This document shows, in pieces, positions 1 through 4,714 of a stretch of DNA of 6,391 nt. Origin of the DNA: Pseudomonadota bacterium (GTDB lineage: Bacteria > Pseudomonadota > Alphaproteobacteria > SMXQ01); assembly GCA_022562375.1 (NCBI GenBank), contig JADFPK010000105.1, forward strand, positions 1 through 6,391, given 5' to 3'. Each line of letters starts with the position of its first letter. Position 1 is the first letter of the stretch. A model generated the notes under the pieces. It had not been told where the DNA came from. It saw only the letters and a list, made by a program, of their open reading frames with translations, and did no database searches. The position numbers were made by a program, and so were the translations under genes.

Positions 1-200
1 GTCCCGTCCCCGGCATCGTGTTGACCGCTTATGCCGTGATCATCTTCATCGGATCGGTCCATCTCGGCTGGCACTACGCCATCGACGGTTACGCAGGCAT
101 CGCCGGCACTTGGCTCATCTGGAAGTTCGCCGGCCTCCTGCTGGGACCGGCCGCCGCCGCGCCGGGGGGTGCGCGCCCGGTCGTAAGCGACCGGACTTGA
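1..200 (+). CDS. PAP2-superfamily membrane phosphatase, C-terminal fragment (5' end outside window)
   Basis: The reading frame is open from position 3 to the TGA at 198-200, so this is the tail of a gene that starts upstream. The visible residues contain GSVHLGWHYAIDGYAGI, which resembles the last conserved block of PAP2 (type 2 phosphatidic acid phosphatase) proteins: a His, three residues, then an Asp (HYAID), next to a hydrophobic helix (GTWLIWKFAGLLLG). In this family the His is part of the active site that removes phosphate from lipid phosphates or transfers a phospho-head group at the membrane. The PAP2_3/Aur1-like branch is a reasonable guess. The last 15 or so residues are Ala/Pro/Gly-rich and look like a disordered tail. 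The substrate cannot be read from this fragment. The first two PAP2 motifs are outside the window, so the family call rests on one motif plus the membrane context. Confidence 0.68.
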   Translation, partial: PVPGIVLTAYAVIIFIGSVHLGWHYAIDGYAGIAGTWLIWKFAGLLLGPAAAAPGGARPVVSDRT

Positions 201-285
201 CACGCGCGCGCGACGCTTCCACCCCGGAGGCCGCGAAAAACGATCGTATGTATCGTCCTTCTATGAAAGTAAGTATTAGAGCGAT
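201..285. other. 85-bp intergenic region between PAP2 gene and STT3-like gene
   Basis: This gap is GC-rich at first (a CG-alternating run at about 203-212) and becomes AT-richer from 235 towards the start codon at 286. The start has only a weak purine stretch (TAGAG, 278-282) as a ribosome binding site. TTGACA occurs at 197-202, but nothing like a -10 box lies 16-18 bp downstream, so I do not call a promoter. No terminator hairpin with a T-tract is evident. The two genes could be one transcript. Confidence 0.4.
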
Positions 286-2151
286 ATGACCCGTGACGAG
301 TCGACCGGGGGACGCGGCTGGGGGCAGGCCGTTCCCTACCTCCTGATCTTCGGCCTCTGCCTCGCGGTGCAGGCCGTCCTCGCCGTAGCGAAGGTGCCGC
401 AGGTGTTCGATGGCGAGCTTCTCGGCACCGACGGCTACATGCGTCTGGTGCGCGTCGCCGGGCTGCAGGAGACCGGGGCCTGGTACGACGTCACGGTGGC
501 GCGCGCCAACGCCCCCTATGGCGACGTCCTGCATTGGACCCGGCCGCTCGATGTCCTGCTGCTGGCCGGCGCCTGGGTCTTGACGCCCGTCACCGGCTTC
601 AGGGACGCGCTGTTCATCGCCGGCGCGGCCGTCTCGCCGCTGCTGTGGGCGTTTACCGGCGCCGCCTTCGTCTGGGCGGGCGAGCCCTTCTTCGGGCGCT
701 CCGGCCGCTATCTCGCCATCATCGCGTTCCTCGTCCAGCCGGCGGTGATGGACTACTCCCTGCCGGGCCGGGCCGACCACCACATGCTGCTTCTGCTGAT
801 CTTCGTCGTCTCCTTCGGCCTGACGGCGCGCATGCTGCTGAAGCCGTTCCATGCCGGCCTCGCCTTGGCCGCCGGGGCGGTGACGGGTCTCGGCATTTGG
901 GTCGGTTCCGAGTTCCTCCTCGCCCTGCTTGCCGCCTTCGCGGCGATGACAGTGGCCTGGGTGCTCCATGGCGCCGCCGGCGCCTTGAAGAATCGGAGCT
1001 TCGCCATCGGCTTGGCGGTGACGGTCGCGCTGGCGCTGCTCGCCGAGCGGCCGCTGGCGGCGATCTTGACCGAGGAACACGATCGGCTCTCCATCGTTCA
1101 TGTCACCGTTACCCTGCTGGCGCTAGGCTTCTGGAGCGCCGCCCGGTTGATCGAGGGGCCTGATGGGCGGCGGACCCGCGGCATCACCGGGCGGCTGGTG
1201 ATCACGGTCATCGGCGCCGCCACGGCGGGCGGGTTGCTGTACCTTTTGTTTCCGAAATTCTTCTCCGGGCCGATGGTCGACATCGATCCCCGGATCTTTC
1301 CGATCTGGTTCGACAAGATCGTCGAGAGTCAGCCGCTGCTGCCGACCGACGCCCGCAACGCCGGGCTGCTTCTGTACTATCTGGGGACGGCGCTCGTTTG
1401 CCTTCCCTTTCTCCTCACGTTGCTGGTGCGCGAGCGCGCCCGATCCCTCTGGCTGGCGTGGCTCTATGTCGGGCTGGCGCTCGCCATCTATCTGCCGCCG
1501 GCGGTATTGCAGGTGCGGCTGGCGACGTTCCCCGAGATACTGATGGGTCTGGTGATCGTGACGCTCGTTGTCCGCGCCCGGCGCCGTCTCGACCAGGACA
1601 CCTTGGGTGGGGCGTTGGCGCGCGCCCTGGTGACAGTCGGTTTGCTGTTCGGCTTCTCCGCCGCGGGGCTGGTACTGTACCAAGGCATTCCCGCCGTTGC
1701 CGGGGTGTCCGCCGCCGCCAAGGGGAGCGGTGGGGTGATCTGCCGGTTGAAGGACATGGCGGCGTATCTCGACCGGCCCGGTGGCTTCGGCCGGCGGCGG
1801 CACACCATCCTCGCGACCGTCGATTACGGGCCGGAGCTTCTTTACCGGACCCGCCACGCCGTCATCGCCACGCCCTATCACCGCAACCCCGGCATATTCG
1901 ACGCCCATCGCATCCTCACGGTAGGCGCCGAGAGTGAAAGCCGGCGGCTGATCGAGGCGCGCGGCATCGATCTGATCCTGTTGTGCCCGAGCGTGCCCGA
2001 GCGGACGTATTTCTCCAACCCCGGGGGCGCCCGGGCGACGCTCTACCGGCGTTTGGCGGCGGGCCAGCCGCCAGAGTGGCTCGGCCGGGTGGCGTTGCCG
2101 GCGGAGTTGGCGGGTAACTTCCGGCTTTACCAGGTCATCGGCGCGCCATAG
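286..2151 (+). CDS. STT3/PglB-like GT-C family polytopic membrane glycosyltransferase
   Basis: The 621-residue product has an N-terminal membrane anchor (about residues 16-36), then about ten more hydrophobic segments to about residue 465, and a C-terminal soluble domain of about 155 residues. This is the layout of oligosaccharyltransferase catalytic subunits (STT3, AglB, PglB), which move a glycan from a polyprenyl carrier to an acceptor on the periplasmic face. Supporting motifs: GTDGYMRLVRV (47-57), like the first-loop Asp motif followed by YxxR in STT3; PYGDVLHWTRPLD (77-89), like the 'P-G-x-x-x-x-W-P-P-x-x-D' stretch; GRADHH (161-166), like the second acidic/DHH motif of archaeal AglB; QVRLATF (409-415), a candidate for the conserved Arg near the membrane. 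In the soluble domain TVDYG (511-515) sits where WWDYG is expected, followed by LLYRTRHAVIATPYHRN. The tryptophans are missing, so this is a divergent homologue and N-glycosylation is not implied. ATG 286 is the only start ahead of the first helix. Acceptor and glycan are unknown. Confidence 0.72.
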   Translation: MTRDESTGGRGWGQAVPYLLIFGLCLAVQAVLAVAKVPQVFDGELLGTDGYMRLVRVAGLQETGAWYDVTVARANAPYGDVLHWTRPLDVLLLAGAWVLTPVTGFRDALFIAGAAVSPLLWAFTGAAFVWAGEPFFGRSGRYLAIIAFLVQPAVMDYSLPGRADHHMLLLLIFVVSFGLTARMLLKPFHAGLALAAGAVTGLGIWVGSEFLLALLAAFAAMTVAWVLHGAAGALKNRSFAIGLAVTVALALLAERPLAAILTEEHDRLSIVHVTVTLLALGFWSAARLIEGPDGRRTRGITGRLVITVIGAATAGGLLYLLFPKFFSGPMVDIDPRIFPIWFDKIVESQPLLPTDARNAGLLLYYLGTALVCLPFLLTLLVRERARSLWLAWLYVGLALAIYLPPAVLQVRLATFPEILMGLVIVTLVVRARRRLDQDTLGGALARALVTVGLLFGFSAAGLVLYQGIPAVAGVSAAAKGSGGVICRLKDMAAYLDRPGGFGRRRHTILATVDYGPELLYRTRHAVIATPYHRNPGIFDAHRILTVGAESESRRLIEARGIDLILLCPSVPERTYFSNPGGARATLYRRLAAGQPPEWLGRVALPAELAGNFRLYQVIGAP

Positions 2152-2169
2152 CGCCTAATTTAGGAGAGC

Positions 2170-2202
2170 GGGCCGGCGGAGGCAGGTGGCGCGCGCCGGC
2201 CC
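2170..2202. terminator. GC-rich hairpin 1 downstream of the STT3-like gene
   Basis: GGGCCGGCG at 2170-2178 pairs perfectly with CGCCGGCCC at 2194-2202, giving a 9-bp stem with a 15-nt loop, 18 nt after the stop of the STT3-like gene. No T-tract follows on either strand, so this is not a classical intrinsic terminator. It may act as a 3'-end stabiliser, or terminate together with Rho or the adjacent hairpin. Confidence 0.4.
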
Positions 2203-2203
2203 C

Positions 2204-2238
2204 AAAAGCGCGCCCCGGCGTTGACCGGCGCCGGGGCG
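2204..2238 (-). terminator. Hairpin 2, candidate intrinsic terminator of the Sel1 gene
   Basis: CGCCCCGGCG at 2211-2220 pairs perfectly with CGCCGGGGCG at 2229-2238: a 10-bp stem and an 8-nt loop. Read on the minus strand it lies about 70 nt after the Sel1 stop codon and is followed, after three bases, by TTTT (2207-2204). The T-tract is short, which is common in high-GC genomes. On the plus strand the stem is followed by AAAGCGAAA, so it would not be an intrinsic terminator in that direction. Confidence 0.5.
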
Positions 2239-2309
2239 AAAGCGAAATGCTGGCGGTGAGATTGTCCGGCGGTTTACCGGCGGCGGGATGGCTCGCGGTC
2301 TTGCGGCTG

Positions 2310-2999
2310 TTACGGCCTGGCCTGTCCGTTCTCTAGCGCCTTCACCTGTCCGTTCTCTAGCGCCTTCGCCTGTCCGTTCTCTAGCGCCTTCGCCATCCTG
2401 GCCTGCTGGGCCATGACCGACTTCTCGACCCGGGGGAACTGGTTGCCCGGGATTTGCCACCTCAGCCGATAAATCCGCGGCGATCCGTTGCGCCAGAGGT
2501 CGCTGTCCCGCCCGGCGCCGTGGACGGCGATGGTGCTCCACTTGTAGGCTTCGACGATGCTTTTCTTGATGCCCTTGCCGTTCTCGTAGAGCAGGCTGAG
2601 CTGCCACTGTGCCTTCACATGGCCCTTCTCGGCGGCTTGCTTGAACCAGTTGGCGGCTTCGCGGTGGTTGGGCGGAATGCCCTTCCAACCGTGCTGAAAT
2701 AGCGAGCCCAGCGCATATTGGGCCTCCAGATGCCCCGCCTTGGCGGCGGCGGCGTACCACTTGATGGCCTGGGAGCGGTCCCGTTCGATATCCTTGCCGG
2801 TGGCGTAGGCGTGACCAAGATTGTATTGGGCGTCGACGTCGCCCTGCTCGGCCCGGGCGCGATCCTCGGCCAGCGGGTCGGCGTCGAGGACGTTGAGTCC
2901 CATGGCTTCACCGTTCGCCGGCGCCGGCTGGGTGGGTTCCGCCGAGACGCTCGGGTGCCACAAAGCCAATAACAGGATGGCAAGCGGGAGTGCTTTCAT
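2310..2999 (-). CDS. Exported Sel1-repeat (TPR-like) protein with tandem-repeat C-terminus
   Basis: The 229-residue product begins with a signal peptide (MKALPLAILLLALWHPSVSA, likely cut after Ala20), so it should be periplasmic. Residues about 55-162 form three Sel1-type repeats of about 36 residues. Their signature is 'A-Q-Y-N/A-L-G-x-x-Y/F-x-x-G', then 'A-x-x-W-Y/F-x-x-A-A-x-x-G-H': AQYNLGHAYATGK with AIKWYAAAAKAGH, AQYALGSLFQHGW with AANWFKQAAEKGH, AQWQLSLLYENGK with AYKWSTIAV. Sel1 repeats are alpha-helical pairs that scaffold protein-protein contacts. The C-terminal 203-226 is three copies of [A/V]KALENGQ, encoded by a DNA tandem repeat. Start choice: the upstream strand reads GGAGG-TCA-ATG-ATG. 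The second ATG (2999) has a 6-nt spacing from GGAGG and the first (3002) only 3 nt. A longer reading from 3050 adds 17 residues but places the RBS inside the gene. It is divergent from cpaB. A role in the pilus is an inference from position only. Confidence 0.85.
   Translation of the reverse strand: MKALPLAILLLALWHPSVSAEPTQPAPANGEAMGLNVLDADPLAEDRARAEQGDVDAQYNLGHAYATGKDIERDRSQAIKWYAAAAKAGHLEAQYALGSLFQHGWKGIPPNHREAANWFKQAAEKGHVKAQWQLSLLYENGKGIKKSIVEAYKWSTIAVHGAGRDSDLWRNGSPRIYRLRWQIPGNQFPRVEKSVMAQQARMAKALENGQAKALENGQVKALENGQARP
2321..2392. repeat. Three tandem copies of a 24-bp unit inside the Sel1 gene
   Basis: Three adjacent units lie at 2321-2344, 2345-2368 and 2369-2392. They are identical over 23 bases and differ only at the last base (A, G, G). 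Being a multiple of three, the array keeps the reading frame and encodes [A/V]KALENGQ three times. The single base change gives Val instead of Ala in the last protein copy. Near-identity at the DNA level points to recent expansion by slippage or recombination. Confidence 0.95.
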
Positions 3000-3005
3000 C
3001 ATTGA

Positions 3006-3010
3006 CCTCC
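3006..3010 (-). promoter_or_regulatory. Ribosome binding site that sets the Sel1 start
   Basis: The minus strand reads GGAGG here, a perfect Shine-Dalgarno core. It lies 6 nt before the ATG at 2999 and 3 nt before the overlapping ATG at 3002, which favours the former. Confidence 0.75.
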
Positions 3011-3084
3011 AATGGGTTATTGGCGTTCGCGCCAAGCGGTTCCGCGCCATTGCACGCAGCCTAAACCTTTATCTCACGAAACTG

Positions 3085-3124
3085 ATTAAGGAACGGTTCA
3101 CGGACGTGGTTAACGCCACTTTAA
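3085..3124 (-). promoter_or_regulatory. Candidate CtrA-box promoter for the Sel1 gene
   Basis: On the minus strand, positions 3124-3109 read TTAA-AGTGGCG-TTAAC. This is a full match to the CtrA recognition sequence TTAA-N7-TTAAC known from Caulobacter and other alphaproteobacteria. The downstream half of the box overlaps a -35-like TTAACC (3113-3108). After exactly 17 nt comes CTTAAT (3090-3085), matching four of six bases of TATAAT. A CtrA box over the -35 is the usual geometry of CtrA-activated promoters. Transcription would start near 3078, leaving a leader of about 80 nt before the Sel1 start. This is a pattern match only. Confidence 0.55.
3086..3101 (+). promoter_or_regulatory. CtrA-like box, 8 of 9 match
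   Basis: TTAA-GGAACGG-TTCAC matches TTAA-N7-TTAAC except for one base. It overlaps the proposed -10 of the Sel1 promoter and lies next to the perfect minus-strand box, so it could be a second, weaker site or simply chance. Confidence 0.3.
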
Positions 3125-3221
3125 TCCCAGCTTTAGCTTTGCAAAACAAGTGCTTGATATTCAACTGGACTTCGCGCAAAGGCACCGGGCCGGCGGCGGT
3201 CTTCTCCGGCCCACCCAGGCC

Positions 3222-3248
3222 GACAATTGGAAGCCGAAGACAATTGGA
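3222..3248. repeat. Direct repeat GACAATTGGA, two copies 17 bp apart
   Basis: GACAATTGGA occurs at 3222-3231 and again at 3239-3248. A third nine-base copy, GACAATTGG, is at 3516-3524, touching the cpaB ribosome binding site. The core CAATTG is palindromic. This could be an operator repeat, but I do not recognise the factor. Confidence 0.45.
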
Positions 3249-3384
3249 CCCTAGCAGCGGAAAGTTGTGGTAGCTTGAGGATGCCCGCGGTCATCGGGCG
3301 GATGGGGATGGCCGACGGCGGCGGAGCGATTCCCTGCCGTTGCGAAGCTCCCGCGCCGGGAGAGTAATGCCATTAAGGTTTCAC

Positions 3385-3413
3385 TTGTTAGCAATTCCTT
3401 AACCAGCTATCTT
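3385..3413 (+). promoter_or_regulatory. Candidate promoter with CtrA-like box upstream of cpaB
   Basis: TTAG-CAATTCC-TTAAC at 3388-3403 matches the CtrA box at eight of nine positions and sits in an AT-rich patch about 135 nt before the cpaB start. A sigma70-like pair overlaps it: TTGTTA (3385-3390) and TATCTT (3408-3413), 17 nt apart, each with four of six consensus bases. In this layout the box falls between -35 and -10 rather than over the -35, so binding could repress as easily as activate. Tad pilus genes are CtrA-controlled in Caulobacter, which makes the site plausible, not proven. Confidence 0.4.
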
Positions 3414-3536
3414 CCACAATGCTGGCTTGGCTCATCATAAAAACGTAGGGGGGATTGGCCGAGGGATCGCACTCGCGGCAGGCACAATTCGAAGGGCGGA
3501 CGGAGCCCGCGCTTCGACAATTGGGAGTATTAGGTC

Positions 3537-4520
3537 ATGAGGGCACGCGCAATGATCATGCTGGGACTGGCGTTGGCCTTAGGGGCCGTCGCGGTCTTTT
3601 TGGCACGGGACTGGCTCGAGAGCCAGGTGCAGCCCGTCGCCGTCGAGAGGCCGACCCTCCCCCTGACAACGGTCGTCGTCTCCCGCGCGAAGCTGGCTTA
3701 CGGCAACAGGATCGCCGGCGAGCACGTCCGTGAGATCAGGTGGCCGTTGGACAGCGTTCCGACCGGCGCTTTCAAGACGGTGGACGAACTTTTCGGCAAG
3801 GGAGAAGAGAGAGTCGTGCTCCGGCCGATTTCGCCGGGCGAGCCGATCCTGCCCGGCAAGGTGTCGGGCTTCGGCGAAAAGGCGACCCTGTCGACCATCC
3901 TCGAAAAGAACATGCGCGCGGTGACGATCCGCATCAACGACACCTCGGGCGTCGCCGGTTTCGTGATGCCGGGCGACAAGGTCGATATCCTGCTCACCCG
4001 CGACGATGCCGGCAGGCTGATCACCGACATCTTGTTGCAGAACGTCAAGATCCTGGGAATGGACCAGAAGGTCGAGGATGTCGAGGGCAAGCCGAGAGTG
4101 GCCAAGGCCGCCACCATCGAGGTTACCCCGGTCCAGGCCCAGAAGATCGCCCTGGCCCAGCGCGTCGGGCAGCTGTCCTTCATGCTGCGCAGCATCTCCA
4201 ACGCGGCGCCGACGGAGCGCCAGACGATCACCCTGACGGACCTCAGGATCGGCGAGATCAACGCCTCGCCGTCGCCGCAGATCATCCAGCCGATCGCCGC
4301 CACCCCGGAGCCGGCGACCGATGGCTCGTCATCGACATCGATGATCGTGCGCGCGTTGCCGCCGGAGCCGAAGCCCCGGAAGAGGAAGAAGAAAGTGGTC
4401 AACCGATTTACTTCGGTGAAGATCATTCGCGGGCTGGCGCGGACCACCGAGCAGGTGCCGAGGGAAGACGCCCATTCGGCGCTCAGCCAGGGTTCGGCGC
4501 CGGTGAACTTGCGGCCTTAA
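3537..4520 (+). CDS. cpaB: Flp/Tad pilus assembly protein CpaB (RcpC)
   Basis: CpaB/RcpC is the inner-membrane-anchored periplasmic protein of the Tad (Flp) pilus machine and is thought to couple to the outer-membrane secretin. The 327-residue product has a single N-terminal membrane anchor (about residues 6-23), a SAF-like domain at about 43-108 (TTVVVSRAKLAYGNRIAGEHVREIRWP, then LRPISPGEPILPGKVSG), and an RcpC-type domain at about 117-240. The latter shows MRAVTIRINDTSGVAGFVMPGDKVDILLT (126-154) and TIEVTPVQAQKIALAQRVGQLSFMLR (193-218), both highly characteristic of the family. Residues 243-327 are a Pro/Ser-rich extension with a basic cluster, KPRKRKKK (279-286), that is not part of the core fold. 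GGGAG (3523-3527) lies 9 nt before the ATG at 3537. An ATG at 3552 is possible but has a worse RBS. It is the first pilus gene in the window, followed by cpaC on the same strand. Confidence 0.93.
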   Translation: MRARAMIMLGLALALGAVAVFLARDWLESQVQPVAVERPTLPLTTVVVSRAKLAYGNRIAGEHVREIRWPLDSVPTGAFKTVDELFGKGEERVVLRPISPGEPILPGKVSGFGEKATLSTILEKNMRAVTIRINDTSGVAGFVMPGDKVDILLTRDDAGRLITDILLQNVKILGMDQKVEDVEGKPRVAKAATIEVTPVQAQKIALAQRVGQLSFMLRSISNAAPTERQTITLTDLRIGEINASPSPQIIQPIAATPEPATDGSSSTSMIVRALPPEPKPRKRKKKVVNRFTSVKIIRGLARTTEQVPREDAHSALSQGSAPVNLRP

Positions 4521-4714
4521 CCCTCCATTCGCGGCAAGCATTTCAGCTAAGCGGTAAATCATCGGGAGTAGAAGTAGGGAAGGACTCAAGTTTCGAGCTG
4601 ACGAATTATACATTGACTTCCGTGCGCTAGGCGGTTCATCTGTGACCGAACCGCCTAGGAAGTAAACGTGCTGAGAATATAAAATATGAACTGTGCCCAA
4701 CGGGGGTGGCTACT
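4521..4714 (+). other. cpaB-cpaC spacer
   Basis: The spacer is 194 nt to the ATG at 4715, longer than is typical inside a Tad operon, and is clearly AT-richer than the flanking genes. It contains one strong hairpin, listed separately, and TATAAAAT at 4678-4685 without a matching -35 at 16-18 bp. I see no open frame with an RBS and no good sigma70 promoter. It may be a 5' leader or an intra-operon control element. Confidence 0.5.
4627..4658 (+). promoter_or_regulatory. Perfect 11-bp hairpin between cpaB and cpaC
   Basis: CTAGGCGGTTC at 4627-4637 pairs perfectly with GAACCGCCTAG at 4648-4658, around a 10-nt loop. What follows is GAAGTAAACG, with no T-tract, so it is not a standard intrinsic terminator. 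It lies 57 nt before the cpaC ATG. It could stabilise the cpaB mRNA 3' end, act as a processing site, lower read-through so that cpaB and cpaC are made at different levels, or bind a dimeric regulator as DNA. Confidence 0.55.

Larger units (their letters stand above)
2153..2309. other. Convergent intergenic region with two GC-rich hairpins
   Basis: This gap lies between the stop of the STT3-like gene (2151) and the stop of the minus-strand Sel1 gene (2310). It begins with a small 11-nt palindrome (CCTAATTTAGG, 2153-2163), followed by two strong inverted repeats listed separately. No coding sequence is apparent. The arrangement is what is expected where two convergent transcripts end. Confidence 0.6.
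3003..3536. other. Divergent intergenic region between the Sel1 gene and cpaB
   Basis: This stretch of about 530 bp has no convincing gene. A plus-strand open frame to about 3273 exists, but it overlaps the Sel1 gene antisense and has no RBS or recognisable domain. I searched for a small Flp pilin (hydrophobic helix preceded by a G-x-x-x-x-E-Y prepilin motif) and found none. The region holds AT-rich islands at about 3060-3170 and 3363-3445 that contain the CtrA-box-like sites and promoter candidates, separated by a GC-rich block with small hairpins (3187-3212, 7-bp stem with 12-nt loop; 3348-3362, 6-bp stem with 3-nt loop). Neither hairpin has a T-tract. Confidence 0.6.

Noticed and set aside
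197..202. TTGACA as a -35 box for the STT3-like gene
   Set aside because: No -10-like hexamer lies 16-18 bp downstream, where the sequence is CG-rich, and the word overlaps the stop codon of the preceding gene.
115..1101. Long minus-strand open frame of 328 codons across the start of the STT3-like gene
   Set aside because: It is antisense to a gene with clear membrane segments and motifs. Its translation is rich in Arg/Gly/Gln/Asp with no domain, as expected for a shadow frame in GC-rich DNA.
2321..2392. CRISPR-like array
   Set aside because: The units are contiguous with no spacers, in frame, and encode a repeated peptide; this is a coding minisatellite.
2821..3273. Plus-strand frame of 150 codons overlapping the Sel1 gene and running into the intergenic region
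   Set aside because: It has no RBS, overlaps the signal-peptide end of the Sel1 gene antisense, and shows no recognisable domain.
3003..3536. A small Flp pilin gene upstream of cpaB
   Set aside because: No short open frame with a prepilin peptidase site and a following hydrophobic helix is present. The pilin must be encoded elsewhere.
3455..3733. Plus-strand frame of 92 codons overlapping the cpaB start
   Set aside because: Most of it is the cpaB coding region read in another frame. The composition is Arg/Gly-rich and there is no RBS.
4613..4641. TTGACT (4613-4618) as part of a cpaC promoter
   Set aside because: The hexamers 16-18 bp downstream fall in the hairpin and do not resemble TATAAT.
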